DNA of 56,129 nucleotides from an uncultured Pelagibacteraceae bacterium (GCA_902514805.1 CABXSF010000005.1:1-56129); one strand, 5' to 3'. Shown: positions 8,915 through 20,300, counted from the first letter of the stretch. Notes: generated by a model not told the origin, from the letters alone. Numbers and translations are program-made.

Positions 8915-9627
8915 TTAGTAAATATACATCCATCAACATATACAAAGATAAAAAAAAAAATTCTAAACTATCTTCTCAAATTCTCTATGGAGAAAAGTTC
9001 TCAATTATAAAGAAATATAAGGATTGGTACAAAATTAAAACAGATTATGACAAATATGTAGGATTTATAAAACCAAAAAGATTTAAGGAGTTTACACATA
9101 AACCAACTCATAAGGTATCTTCTTTAAAAGCAAATGTTTTTTCAAAACCTTTTAAAAGTTCAAAAATTAAGATGAAACTAAGTTTTGCTTCATTATTACA
9201 AATCAAATCGAAAAAAAACAATTTTTTAAATTTTGATAATTATTGGATACAAAAATCTGATGTTGTTCCTATAAATTATAAAGAAAAAATATTTAAAAAA
9301 ATAATTATTTTTAAAAACGTAAAATACAAATGGGGAGGAAAAAAATTTGATGGGGTTGACTGTTCTGGACTAGTTCAATTATTTTATAAATTCAATAATC
9401 TTTATTGTCCAAGAGATACAGGTCCACAGTTTAAATATTTTAAAAAATTTAGGTCAATTAAGAAGGATGCTATTGTTTTTTGGAAAGGCCATGTCGCTAT
9501 ATGCTTATCAAAAAAAAAATTGATACATGCTTATGGTCCAAAGAAAAAAGTGGTGATAATGGATATAAAAAAAACAATAAATTTGATCAAAAAGACTGCT
9601 AAGCTAGAAGTGATTGGAATAAAATGA
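8911..9627 (+). CDS. NlpC/P60-family cysteine peptidase with SH3-like region
   Basis: A 238-residue protein. Residues about 1-110 look like one or two bacterial SH3-type domains (GEKFSIIKKYKDWYKIKT is typical), and residues about 125-238 are an NlpC/P60 papain-like domain. The catalytic residues are visible: Cys151 (DGVDCSGLV), His194 (WKGHVAIC) and His206 (LIHAYG). Relatives such as YkfC-type enzymes cleave murein peptides between D-Glu and diamino acid. No signal peptide is seen, so a cytoplasmic recycling role beside AmpG is plausible. Overlaps of 4 bp on both sides couple it to the permease and to the TPR-sulfotransferase. Confidence 0.88.
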   Translation: MISKYTSINIYKDKKKNSKLSSQILYGEKFSIIKKYKDWYKIKTDYDKYVGFIKPKRFKEFTHKPTHKVSSLKANVFSKPFKSSKIKMKLSFASLLQIKSKKNNFLNFDNYWIQKSDVVPINYKEKIFKKIIIFKNVKYKWGGKKFDGVDCSGLVQLFYKFNNLYCPRDTGPQFKYFKKFRSIKKDAIVFWKGHVAICLSKKKLIHAYGPKKKVVIMDIKKTINLIKKTAKLEVIGIK

Positions 9628-11144
9628 ATAAAGTAACTGATGAAGTATTAAAAAAAGAATACGATAAACTTTACAAAAAATTTGTAAGTGGTGATTTTTT
9701 AGAAGTTATCAAAGGGTGTAATAAAGTACTTAAGTATAGAAAACATCAATTATTTTTTAACTTATTAAGTATCGCCTATCAAAAATCTGGCAAAATTGAA
9801 AAGTCGATTGATACTATGAAAGAAGCATTAGATCTTAATCCCAATCATCCCAATTTTTTGAATAATATAGGCACATGTTTCTATATGTTGCACAAATACT
9901 CGGAAGCTGAAAAATATTTTAAAAAAGGTTTAGAAATAGATAACAAGCACCTCCATATCCTCAATAATTTAGGAAATTTAAAAAGAGAAACTTATAAAAT
10001 TGATGAGTCAATAGAATATTATAAAAAAGTTTTAAATATTCAGAATGATGCGCTTCCTTCACTTTTCAACCTGGTTGGTATTTGTAGAATTACAAATCAA
10101 AAAGAGAGTTCAAAACAATATTGCAAAAAGATATTAGAATTAAACAAAAAATTTACAGATGCAGATCGCCAATATTCTTTAGTACACAAGTACGTGGACA
10201 ACGATCCACACTTAATTGAAATGTTGAAAAAAGTAGATGATAATGATTTAAATAATTTAGAAAAAATCCATGTTTGTTATGGAATTCATAAAGCTTACGA
10301 AGATATTAAAGACTATAAAAGCGCTTTTAAATATTTAAAAAAAGGGAATGACCTGTTAAAGAAAGAAGCAAGATATAATTTTAACCAAGACAAGAAAAAA
10401 ATAAACAATTTTATTAGTTTTTACAAAAAGAATAAAAAAGTAAAAGTTACTGGAGATCATAGGGGCTTGATATTTATCGTTGGAATGCCACGCTCAGGTT
10501 CATCACTAATTGAACAAATACTCGCCTCCCATAAAAAAGTGTTCGGGGGAGGTGAGTTACCATACATACAGGAAATTGCTGACAAAATAATTTACGAAGA
10601 AAAAATTGATGCTCGCCTGATAAATAAATATAAAAATCAATATCTTGCACTAATTGAGGAACTGAATAACACTTCTCATATTTTTACCGACAAAGAATTG
10701 CTAAATTTTATTAATATAGGATTAATTTTAAAACTATTCCCTAATGCTAAAGTAATAAATTGCATGAGGAATCCAGTGGATAATTGTTGGTCAATTTATA
10801 AAAATTTTTTTCCAATTAAAACAAAGTTTGTGAACGATTTTAAAGATATCACTAAATTTTATAGGCTTTATCTAAATACAATGAAATTCTGGCAAAAAGA
10901 ATTCCCTGAGAATATTTTCAATCTTAACTATGAAAGTTTATTGGAAAATCCAAAAGATCAAATTGAGAAAATTTTAAATTTTTGTGATTTAGAGTGGGAT
11001 GAAAATGTTATGAGTCACCACAAAAGTTCACGAATAATAAGAACATTAAGTTTTGATCAGGCAAACAAACCAATAAGTAAAAAAGTTTCTAATACCATAA
11101 AAAATTATGAGAGCATGATTGGAGACTTGATAAAAGAGTTTTAG
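9624..11144 (+). CDS. TPR-repeat sulfotransferase
   Basis: A 506-residue fusion. Residues about 40-175 are tetratricopeptide repeats (units ending LDLNPNHPNFLNNIG and LEIDNKHLHILNNLG), and residues about 275-500 are a PAPS-dependent sulfotransferase domain. The 5'-phosphosulfate loop is GMPRSGSSLIEQ (near residues 286-297), and the 3'-phosphate region is likely NCMRNPVDNCWSIYKN. Such fusions are common in marine bacteria, but their acceptors, whether proteins or envelope glycans, are unknown. It ends the trkH-ampG-peptidase unit and is convergent with tyrA across 2 bp. The family is certain; no substrate can be assigned. Confidence 0.9.
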   Translation: MNKVTDEVLKKEYDKLYKKFVSGDFLEVIKGCNKVLKYRKHQLFFNLLSIAYQKSGKIEKSIDTMKEALDLNPNHPNFLNNIGTCFYMLHKYSEAEKYFKKGLEIDNKHLHILNNLGNLKRETYKIDESIEYYKKVLNIQNDALPSLFNLVGICRITNQKESSKQYCKKILELNKKFTDADRQYSLVHKYVDNDPHLIEMLKKVDDNDLNNLEKIHVCYGIHKAYEDIKDYKSAFKYLKKGNDLLKKEARYNFNQDKKKINNFISFYKKNKKVKVTGDHRGLIFIVGMPRSGSSLIEQILASHKKVFGGGELPYIQEIADKIIYEEKIDARLINKYKNQYLALIEELNNTSHIFTDKELLNFINIGLILKLFPNAKVINCMRNPVDNCWSIYKNFFPIKTKFVNDFKDITKFYRLYLNTMKFWQKEFPENIFNLNYESLLENPKDQIEKILNFCDLEWDENVMSHHKSSRIIRTLSFDQANKPISKKVSNTIKNYESMIGDLIKEF

Positions 11145-11146
11145 AT

Positions 11147-12046
11147 TTAAATTCTGCCAAAATCTGGTTTTGATGTATCTTGTTTTAACAAAACTATCTT
11201 TTGTCTTACTTTTTTTAAATTCTTCAATTTTGTTTCTAAATTCTTTCTATTTAATTTTATATCCTGTTTAAATACTTTTAAATTCTTAATAAAAAGATCA
11301 ATGACCTTAAGCATATTTGATTTATTATTAAAAAATATGTCTCTCCACATGATTTCATTTGAAGCAGCAATTCTAGAAAAATCTCTTAATCCTCCTGCAC
11401 TAAATCTAAGAATATTGTCTTTATTATTTAAAACTTTAAAATTAGTCGCTGTCAAAATTAAATTGTAAGCAATTAAATGTGGTAAATGACTTGTTAATGC
11501 AAATATTTTATCATGTTGAACTGCATCCATAGTAACAGTTTTTGAACCAAGTAATTTCCAAAATTTCAATATTTTTTTCATTTCTTTGATTTGTGAATTT
11601 TTTTGTTTTATTATAACCGACCATTTGTTTAAAAATAGATTTTCATATCCATTTAATGGTCCAGATACTTCAGATCCTGCTATTGGATGACTTGAGATCC
11701 ATTTAATATCTTTTCTTTTAATTCTGTTAATTTTTGTAATTATGTCTTTCTTTGAAGAGCCAACATCAGTAATCAATATATTTTTTTTTGAATATTTATT
11801 GCAAGCTAAAAAAATTTTTTCATATTCACTTAGTGGAGCACAAATAACAATTAAATCACATTCAGATATTTTTTTATCCATTCTTTTAATTAATTCAAAT
11901 TTAAGCTTAAATTTCTTTAATGCTCTTTGATTTTCTTTTGATTTTTCAAAAACAAATATTCTTTTAGCAATTTTTTTTTTACAAACTTTCTTTAATATTG
12001 ATGAACCTATTAAACCACAGCCCACAATTAGTAATTTATTAATCAT
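11147..12046 (-). CDS. tyrA: Prephenate/arogenate dehydrogenase
   Basis: A 299-residue NAD(P)-dependent enzyme of tyrosine synthesis. The N-terminal Rossmann motif is VGCGLIGSSIL, followed by CDLIVICAPLSEY and the family signature ISSHPIAGSEVSGP. The catalytic-domain segment FALTSHLPHLIAYNL and the GGLRDFSRIAAS loop are also present. No ACT or chorismate-mutase domain is fused, so it resembles the monofunctional TyrA/TyrC of Alphaproteobacteria. Its start overlaps the hisC stop by 4 bp (ATGA). Whether the preferred substrate is prephenate or arogenate cannot be read from the sequence. Confidence 0.93.
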   Translation of the reverse strand: MINKLLIVGCGLIGSSILKKVCKKKIAKRIFVFEKSKENQRALKKFKLKFELIKRMDKKISECDLIVICAPLSEYEKIFLACNKYSKKNILITDVGSSKKDIITKINRIKRKDIKWISSHPIAGSEVSGPLNGYENLFLNKWSVIIKQKNSQIKEMKKILKFWKLLGSKTVTMDAVQHDKIFALTSHLPHLIAYNLILTATNFKVLNNKDNILRFSAGGLRDFSRIAASNEIMWRDIFFNNKSNMLKVIDLFIKNLKVFKQDIKLNRKNLETKLKNLKKVRQKIVLLKQDTSKPDFGRI

Positions 12047-13122
12047 TTTTTAAATATTTTTTCTAGAGTTTTAAGAAGAAGAATATTCTCTCTTGTATTT
12101 CCGATTGTTAATCTTAACTTATTTTTAATTTTATATGCTTCTAAACTTCTTAAAAGAATTCCTTTTTTTTCAAGAGATTTCTTTATTTTAATAGCAGAAT
12201 ATTTACATTTATCAAAATCTAATAAAAGAAAATTTGCTGAAACTTTATTGGTTTTAATATTATAATTTTCTAAAATCTTCTTAATCTTATAAGCCCATTT
12301 CAAGTTATGTTTAACTGATTTTAAGATAAAAGATTTGTCTTTTAAAGCTTCAACAGCTGCCATTTCAGCAATTTTATTTATGTTGAATGGTGGTTTGATT
12401 TTAAGAAGCTCTTTTATAATCTCCTTAGAGCCATAACCCCAGCCTATTCTAAGTGAAGCTAAACCATATATTTTTGAAAATGTTCTTAAAACAAATACAT
12501 TTTTTTTATTTTTAAAAAGCTCTAATCCAGATTTATAATCTTTATTTACCATGTATTCATAGTAAGCATCATCAATTACAAGAAGAATATTTTGTCTTAA
12601 CTTCTTTCTTAAATCTAGAAGCTCATTTTTTGTTAGATAAGTACCTGTTGGATTATTTGGATTAGCTAAAAAAACAATTTTGGTTTTATTTGAAACTTTA
12701 TCTAAAATTCCTTGAACTGAAATTTTAAATTTATCTTCTTTCGAAAAAATAACTTTTGAACCAATTATATTGCTGTAAATTCTATACATCAAAAAACTGT
12801 ACTGAGGAACAATAACCTCATCCTTTTTTTGTAAAAATAATTGACATAATAATTGTATGACTTCATCAGATCCTGAGCCACAAATAATTTGATCAAAATT
12901 ACATTTAAATTTTTGCGAGATTTCTCTCCTTAAGGTTCTTGTTTTGCTGTCTGGATATTTATCCAGTTTTTTTATACTTAAAATTATCTTTCTGGATTTA
13001 GGTGATTGACCAAGTGCAGATTCATTAGCAGATAACTTGATAACATTTTTTTTTTTAAAAATAGCCGACTTTCCTGGAACATAGCTTTGCACCTTTATTT
13101 TTCTGTAATTTAATTTTTGCAT
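12043..13122 (-). CDS. hisC: Histidinol-phosphate / aromatic aminotransferase
   Basis: A 359-residue PLP-dependent fold-type I aminotransferase. The PLP lysine is Lys217 in RTFSKIYGLASLRIGWG. Other motifs are LSANESALG, CGSGSDEVIQLL, LANPNNPTGTY and the C-terminal LRLTIGNTREN. HisC makes histidinol phosphate, and close relatives transaminate aromatic keto acids. The coupling to tyrA suggests the same protein serves tyrosine and phenylalanine synthesis, as in other Alphaproteobacteria with the hisC-tyrC arrangement. It is divergent from metX. Confidence 0.93.
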   Translation of the reverse strand: MQKLNYRKIKVQSYVPGKSAIFKKKNVIKLSANESALGQSPKSRKIILSIKKLDKYPDSKTRTLRREISQKFKCNFDQIICGSGSDEVIQLLCQLFLQKKDEVIVPQYSFLMYRIYSNIIGSKVIFSKEDKFKISVQGILDKVSNKTKIVFLANPNNPTGTYLTKNELLDLRKKLRQNILLVIDDAYYEYMVNKDYKSGLELFKNKKNVFVLRTFSKIYGLASLRIGWGYGSKEIIKELLKIKPPFNINKIAEMAAVEALKDKSFILKSVKHNLKWAYKIKKILENYNIKTNKVSANFLLLDFDKCKYSAIKIKKSLEKKGILLRSLEAYKIKNKLRLTIGNTRENILLLKTLEKIFKK

Positions 13123-13183
13123 AATGATATATATAAATAATATACTGGTTATTTAAATAAAATTAAATCTCTGAGCGATATAA

Positions 13184-13210
13184 TTGACATAAATAGTAAC
13201 ATGTTATAAA
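13184..13210 (+). promoter_or_regulatory. Promoter upstream of the metX riboswitch
   Basis: TTGACA at 13184-13189 and TATAAA at 13205-13210, separated by 15 bp, which is slightly short. A start about 7 bases downstream would fall at 13217, just before the first paired base of the SAM-II aptamer (13219). That position supports the assignment. Confidence 0.5.
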
Positions 13211-13213
13211 AGA

Positions 13214-13267
13214 ATTTTGCGCTGATTTAACTGAATTGCGAGCGCTTTAAAAAAACCGCTAAATAAG
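13214..13267 (+). ncRNA. SAM-II riboswitch (metA motif) controlling metX
   Basis: The sequence follows the SAM-II pattern closely. P1 is GCGCT (13219-13223) paired with AGCGC (13241-13245). The conserved GATTTAAC loop follows at 13224-13231, then TTGCGAGCGC, then a TTTAAA-rich strand and the conserved GCTAAATAAG near 13258-13267 that completes the pseudoknot. SAM-II binds S-adenosylmethionine and is characteristic of Alphaproteobacteria upstream of metX/metA. Eight T residues follow directly at 13268-13275. The metX start is about 30 bases further on with no clear Shine-Dalgarno, so the mode of control is not obvious. Confidence 0.88.
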
Positions 13268-13296
13268 TTTTTTTTCCTCACAATTCACAAAAAATT

Positions 13297-14418
13297 ATGA
13301 ATGAAAAAGATAAAATAAAAACCTTATTGATAAAAAAACCATTGAAGCTAGATTGCGGTCAGACAATCAATGATTTTCCATTGGCTTATGAAACATATGG
13401 AAAATTAAACGATAAAAAAGATAATGCTATATTAGTTTTTCATGCACTAACAGGAGACCAATTCGCTTCAGGAACAAATCCAATTACAAACAAAGATGGT
13501 TGGTGGAATTACGCCCTTGGACCTAGTAAAGCTATTGATACCGATAAATACTTTGTAATCGCAGCTAATGTTATTGGCGGCTGCATGGGTTCTTTTGGGC
13601 CAAAAAATATAAATCCTGAATCAAACAAACCGTATGGAACCAATTTTCCTGTAATCACAATTAATGATATGGTTAATGCCCAATATAACCTACTAGAATA
13701 TTTTAAAATTGAAAAATTATTCTGTGTTATAGGAGGATCTATGGGAGGAATGCAAGTCCTTCAGTTTGTATCCAACTTCCCAAATAAGGCACACACTGCA
13801 ATCCCTATTGCGTGTACTGCAAGTCATTCAGCGCAAAACATAGCACTCAATGAACTTGGTAGACAATCTATAATGGCAGATAGGAACTGGCAGGATGGAT
13901 TTTATGAAGAACAAAATAAACAGCCAGATAAAGGTCTTGCAGTTGCAAGAATGGCAGCACACATAACTTATTTGTCTAAAGCAGGTCTTCAAGAAAAGTT
14001 TGGTAGAAAGCTACAAGAAAGGGACGATTTAAAATTTAGCTTTGATGCTGACTTTCAAATAGAAAGTTATCTAAGATATCAAGGCTCAGTTTTTGTGGAT
14101 AGGTTTGATGCAAATAGCTATTTATATATCACAAGAGCTATGGATTATTTTGACTTAACAAAGAAATTTGGTGGTAATTTATCAAAAGCTTTTGAAAAAA
14201 GTAATACAAAATTTTTTATCATATCTTTTACATCAGACTGGCTATACCCAACATCTGAAAACAGAGAAATAGTTATTGCACTTAACGCAATTGGTAAAAA
14301 TGTTGGATTTGTTGAAATTACATCTGACAAGGGACATGACTCATTTTTACTTGATGTTCCAGATTTCCTCAACACAGTGAAGAATTTTTTAAACAAATCT
14401 TATGAGAAAATTTCATGA
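13297..14418 (+). CDS. metX: Homoserine O-acyltransferase (acetyl- type family)
   Basis: A 373-residue alpha/beta-hydrolase-fold enzyme that activates homoserine for methionine synthesis. The nucleophile is Ser148 in VIGGSMGGMQ. The acid is in SDWLYPTSEN and the histidine in KGHDSFLLD. FHALTGDQFASG and NVIGGCMGSFGP are family hallmarks. Acetyl- versus succinyl-CoA preference depends on a few residues and is left open. It lies under a SAM-II riboswitch and overlaps metW by 4 bp, the usual alphaproteobacterial pair. Confidence 0.95.
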   Translation: MNEKDKIKTLLIKKPLKLDCGQTINDFPLAYETYGKLNDKKDNAILVFHALTGDQFASGTNPITNKDGWWNYALGPSKAIDTDKYFVIAANVIGGCMGSFGPKNINPESNKPYGTNFPVITINDMVNAQYNLLEYFKIEKLFCVIGGSMGGMQVLQFVSNFPNKAHTAIPIACTASHSAQNIALNELGRQSIMADRNWQDGFYEEQNKQPDKGLAVARMAAHITYLSKAGLQEKFGRKLQERDDLKFSFDADFQIESYLRYQGSVFVDRFDANSYLYITRAMDYFDLTKKFGGNLSKAFEKSNTKFFIISFTSDWLYPTSENREIVIALNAIGKNVGFVEITSDKGHDSFLLDVPDFLNTVKNFLNKSYEKIS

Positions 14419-14969
14419 AAAAAGAGTTTCATAATATTGCAAAATTAATAACGAAAAATTCTAAGATTTTAGATGTGGGATGCGGAAATGGAGAATTAAT
14501 GAAATACATTACTGAAAACATCAGTAAAGATATAAGAGGAATTGAACTATCAAAATCAAATGTTCAAAAATGTGTCGAAAAAGGTTTAACAGTTATTGAG
14601 GGTGACGCAGAAAAAGATTTAAAACAATTTCCAGACAGTTCTTTCGATTTTGTAATACTGAGTCAGACTTTACAGGCTTTCTTAGATCCAGAAAATGTAT
14701 TGAATGAACTACTAAGAATTGGAAAAAAAGCAATTGTATCAATTCCAAATTTTGGACACTGGAAAGTAAGACTTCATTTGCTTTTAAAAGGCACAATGCC
14801 AGTTACAGAAAATTTACCTAACGAATGGTACAACACTCCAAACTTGCATATGTGCACAATTAAGGATTTTGAAAATTATTGCAAGCAAAGAAATATTAAA
14901 ATTAATTTAAAAAATTTAAAATTTCAAAATTTGTTTTCTGAATTAGGAATTTTTATACTAGAAAAGTAA
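14415..14969 (+). CDS. metW: MetW, methyltransferase-fold partner of MetX
   Basis: A 184-residue protein with a class I SAM-methyltransferase fold. Motif I is ILDVGCGNGELM and the downstream strand is FDFVILSQTLQAF. VSIPNFGHWKVRLHLLLKG and MPVTENLPNEWYNTPNLHMC are specific for MetW. In several bacteria MetW binds MetX and is needed for full homoserine acyltransferase activity. The 4-bp overlap with metX supports stoichiometric expression. It is 1 bp from gloB. Confidence 0.94.
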   Translation: MKKEFHNIAKLITKNSKILDVGCGNGELMKYITENISKDIRGIELSKSNVQKCVEKGLTVIEGDAEKDLKQFPDSSFDFVILSQTLQAFLDPENVLNELLRIGKKAIVSIPNFGHWKVRLHLLLKGTMPVTENLPNEWYNTPNLHMCTIKDFENYCKQRNIKINLKNLKFQNLFSELGIFILEK

Positions 14970-14970
14970 A

Positions 14971-15690
14971 ATGAAAATTGAAATAATAAAATGTCTTACT
15001 GACAATTTTTCATATTTGTTAATCAATGAAAAAAATCTGGATGCTTGTGTGGTAGATCCTGGCGAGGCAAAACCAGTATTAGAGTATATCAATAAAAATA
15101 ATTTAAATTTAAAATACATTCTAAATACTCATCATCATGGTGATCATATTGATGGAAACAATATCCTCAAAAGTAAGTTTGACGCAAAAATCCTAGCCTT
15201 TGAAGATGATAAAGATAGAATTCCTATGATTGATATTCCCTTAAAAGATAATCAGATTTGGAAGGATGGTATATTTGAATTTAAAGTAATTCATGTGCCT
15301 GGGCACACATCTGGACATATATGCTTTCATTTTTTTAACGAAAAAACAGTTTTTACTGGAGATACATTGTTTTCTTTGGGGTGTGGAAGAATTTTTGAAG
15401 GAAGCTACGAAGATATGTTTAATTCATTATTAAGATTAAAAGTTTTACCTCCTGAAACAAACGTGTACTTCGGACACGAATATACATTGAATAATGCAAT
15501 TTTTTGTCAAAGATTTGATCAAAATAATTCTGAACTTAATAAAAAGATTCTTAATATAAAAAAAAAATTGGATAGTGGCTTTCCTTCTGTGCCATCTACA
15601 ATAAAAGATGAATTGAATTGTAACATTTTTTTAAGGGCAAAAAATCAGGAAGAATTTTCAAAATTACGTGATTTAAAGGATAAATTTTAA
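14971..15690 (+). CDS. gloB: Hydroxyacylglutathione hydrolase (glyoxalase II)
   Basis: A 239-residue metallo-beta-lactamase-fold enzyme that hydrolyses S-lactoylglutathione to lactate and glutathione, completing methylglyoxal detoxification. The metal motif THHHGDHIDGN is followed by HVPGHTSGHICFHF, TGDTLFSLGCGRIFEG and YFGHEYTLNN, all in the order expected for GloB. The C-terminal substrate-binding tail (VPSTIKDELNCNIFLR) is present, so it appears full length. It sits 1 bp after metW and is probably cotranscribed with the metX riboswitch transcript. Confidence 0.93.
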   Translation: MKIEIIKCLTDNFSYLLINEKNLDACVVDPGEAKPVLEYINKNNLNLKYILNTHHHGDHIDGNNILKSKFDAKILAFEDDKDRIPMIDIPLKDNQIWKDGIFEFKVIHVPGHTSGHICFHFFNEKTVFTGDTLFSLGCGRIFEGSYEDMFNSLLRLKVLPPETNVYFGHEYTLNNAIFCQRFDQNNSELNKKILNIKKKLDSGFPSVPSTIKDELNCNIFLRAKNQEEFSKLRDLKDKF

Positions 15691-15700
15691 TCGATATAGC

Positions 15701-15728
15701 TTGACTATAAATACCTTAGAACTATATT
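15701..15728 (+). promoter_or_regulatory. Promoter of the rplU-rpmA-obgE operon
   Basis: TTGACT at 15701-15706, a 16-bp spacer and TATATT at 15723-15728. The predicted start is near 15735, 18 bases before the rplU ATG at 15753. The site lies in the only sizeable gap (62 bp) between gloB and rplU. Confidence 0.55.
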
Positions 15729-15752
15729 GCAGCATAATTTAAAAAAACTTTT

Positions 15753-16157
15753 ATGTCATTTGCAGTCATACAAACGGGTGGAAAACAATACAAAGTCAAA
15801 GCTGGAGAAATTTTGAAAATTGAAAAATTTCCAGATGGTAAGCCAAATAGTAAAATAGAGTTCAAGGAGATTTTGGCTTACGGAGATGACAAAAATATAG
15901 AGTTGGGTAACCCTGTTGTTTCCGGTGCAAAAGTTGAAGCTGAACTATTAAAGAATTCTAAAAATAGAACTCTTTTAATATTTAAAAAACGTAGACGTAA
16001 AAATTCAAGAAGAAAAAACGGTCACAGGCAACAATTCTCATTAATTAGAGTGAACAAAATTATGTCAAAAGATGGAAAGATCTTGTCTGAGGCAGAGAAA
16101 ATTACTAAAGTAAGCAAAAAAAAAGAAGAGAAAGAAACAACAACTAAAGTTAAATAA
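15753..16157 (+). CDS. rplU: 50S ribosomal protein L21
   Basis: A 134-residue protein beginning [19 protein letters not shown], the standard L21 N-terminus, and containing the basic segment [21 protein letters not shown]21 is normally about 103 residues; here about 30 extra residues, rich in lysine and glutamate, follow the conserved core. It overlaps rpmA by 1 bp and leads a translation/GTPase/proline operon. Confidence 0.96.
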   Translation: MSFAVIQTGGKQYKVKAGEILKIEKFPDGKPNSKIEFKEILAYGDDKNIELGNPVVSGAKVEAELLKNSKNRTLLIFKKRRRKNSRRKNGHRQQFSLIRVNKIMSKDGKILSEAEKITKVSKKKEEKETTTKVK

Positions 16158-16411
16158 TGGCAACAAAAAAAGCAGGTGGATCGTCAAGGAACGGAAGAGA
16201 TAGTGCGGGCAGACGTCTAGGAGTAAAAAGATACGGGGGTCAGTTTGTGGTGCCTGGAAATATTATTGTTAGACAAAGGGGAACAAAAATTTTCCCTGGA
16301 CAAAATGTTGGTATTGGGAAAGATCATTCAATCTTTTCGGTGATAAAAGGAAAAGTAATCTTCAAAAAATCAAAGTCTGATAGGACTTACGTTTCAGTTA
16401 AACCCAATTAA
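16157..16411 (+). CDS. rpmA: 50S ribosomal protein L27
   Basis: An 84-residue protein with the canonical N-terminus [20 protein letters not shown] and [21 protein letters not shown]. Its N-terminal tail reaches the peptidyl-transferase centre. There is no cleavable N-terminal extension of the Firmicute type. It lies between rplU (1-bp overlap) and obgE (27-bp gap), the order conserved across bacteria. Confidence 0.97.
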   Translation: MATKKAGGSSRNGRDSAGRRLGVKRYGGQFVVPGNIIVRQRGTKIFPGQNVGIGKDHSIFSVIKGKVIFKKSKSDRTYVSVKPN

Positions 16412-18520
<2,109 letters not shown>

Positions 18521-18524
<4 letters not shown>

Positions 18525-19771
18525 AAAATTATTTAAATAGAATTGGAATAAATGCAGTTAAAGCAGGATCAAAAATTATTGATAAAGAAAAAAAAAATAA
18601 AATTTTAAAAGATTATGTAAGATTATTAACTAAATATAGTGACAAAATTTTAAAAGAAAATTTAAAGGACCTGAAGGTAGCAAAACAAAAAAAATTCGAT
18701 ATTAATTTAATAAACAGATTAGAGCTTAATGATAATAAGATTGAAAATATCAAGAAATCTGTATTAGAGATTATTAAACTTAAAGACCCAGTAAATAGAA
18801 TTGTTTCTAAATGGATTCGACCTAACAAGTTAAAGATTAAAAAAGTTACTATTCCAATTGGGGTAATTGGAGTTATTTATGAAAGTAGACCAAACGTAAC
18901 TTCAGACGTCTCATCCTTATGTTTTAAATCTGGAAATAGTGTAATATTAAAGGGTGGTTCAGAGGCTTTTAATTCTAATAAAATTATCTCAAACTTATTC
19001 AGAAAAGCTCTTAAGAAAAATAAGGTTGATGTAAATTTTGTTCAATTTATTGAAAAAAAAAATAGAAAAGTGGTGGATTTTTTATTGTCCAAAATGGAGT
19101 CTTACATAGATGTAATAATTCCAAGAGGCGGCAAAAATTTAGTAAAGAAGGTAAAAAAATATTCAAATATACCCACCATAGGACATCTTGAAGGTTTGTG
19201 TCATACATTTGTAGATGAAAACGTAAATCACAAATTGGCAAGTAAAATTATATTAAATGCAAAATTAAGAAACCCTGGAATTTGTGGTGCTACAGAAACA
19301 TTGCTTGTTCATAAAAAACTATCTAGCAAAAAAATCAATTTTATTATTAATGATTTATTAAACAATAATTGTAAAATATATGCTGACGACACTATCAGAA
19401 AAATTTCCTCAAAAAAAATTCATAAAGCAACACAAAAAGATTGGTCGACCGAATACTTGTCATTAAAGATTTCTGTTAAAAAGGTCAATAATGTAGAAGA
19501 TGCTGTCGAACACATTAATAAATATGGCACCTCGCATACTGAGGCAATTATTTCTAATAATAAAAAAAATACAAAATACTTTTTTCAAAATGTGAAGAGT
19601 TCAATATTAATTCATAATTCATCGACTCAATTTGCAGACGGAGCTGAACTTGGCTTTGGTGGTGAAGTGGGTATATCAACTAATAAATTACCGCCGAGAG
19701 GTCCTGTTGGTTTAAATCAACTTGTATCTTATAAATATGAAGTTATAGGAAATGGCCAAATACGATCTTAA
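18521..19771 (+). CDS. proA: Gamma-glutamyl phosphate reductase
   Basis: A 416-residue aldehyde-dehydrogenase-fold enzyme that reduces glutamyl-5-phosphate to glutamate semialdehyde with NADPH. Hallmarks are IPIGVIGVIYESRPNVTSD, LKGGSEAFNSN, the catalytic cysteine in NPGICGATETLL, and the C-terminal FADGAELGFGGEVGIS with KLPPRGPVGL. It follows proB with an ATGA overlap and its 3' end overlaps nadD by 20 bp. Length and motifs are normal. Confidence 0.96.
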
Positions 19772-20285
19772 AAAAAAAGTTAGACTAGGTATTCTTGGCG
19801 GAACCTTTGATCCTGCTCACAAAGGGCATTTAAAAATTTCTAAAGTTGCTAAAAAATTATTTAAATTAGACAAAATTGTATGGGCAATTACTGAAAAAAA
19901 TCCTTTTAAAAGTAAGAGTTTTTATAGCCTTAAAAAAAGAGTTCAAATTGCAAATAATTTAACAAAAAAAACAAAGTATGTGACTGTTGGTTTTTATGAA
20001 AAAAAAATTAAATCTAATAAGACGATTAAGCTTATAAAATTTTTTAAAAAGAATCGTAGTAACGAAATTTTTTTTATAATGGGAGCTGATAATCTTATAA
20101 ATTTTCATAAATGGAATAATTGGTCTAAAATTGGAAAGTTGGCAAAAATTTTAGTTTTTGATAGAAGCGGGTACAAGAAAAGATCAAAGGAATCAGTGGC
20201 TTATAGGAACCTAAAAAAAAGGGGTCTAAAATACATAAGTTTTAATAAGGTAAATATTTCATCTTCTCAAATAAGAAATATTTGA
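19752..20285 (+). CDS. nadD: Nicotinate-nucleotide adenylyltransferase
   Basis: A 177-residue nucleotidyltransferase of NAD synthesis that adenylates nicotinate mononucleotide. The (H/T)xGH motif lies in LGILGGTFDPAHKGHLKIS, followed by WAITEKNPFK and IMGADNLINFHKW. The C-terminal ISSSQIRN motif marks the family, and the protein stops right after it, 15-35 residues shorter than usual. The start at 19752 lies inside proA (20-bp overlap) and gives the normal N-terminus. Gene order nadD-rsfS is conserved in bacteria. Confidence 0.93.
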   Translation: MAKYDLKKKVRLGILGGTFDPAHKGHLKISKVAKKLFKLDKIVWAITEKNPFKSKSFYSLKKRVQIANNLTKKTKYVTVGFYEKKIKSNKTIKLIKFFKKNRSNEIFFIMGADNLINFHKWNNWSKIGKLAKILVFDRSGYKKRSKESVAYRNLKKRGLKYISFNKVNISSSQIRNI

Positions 20286-20300
20286 TAAGGTAAATAATTA

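Noticed and set aside
11143..11165. AGATTT / AAATCT inverted repeat between the TPR-sulfotransferase gene and tyrA
   Set aside because: Six weak A/T-rich pairs with an 11-base loop and no strong T tract; expected by chance in such DNA.
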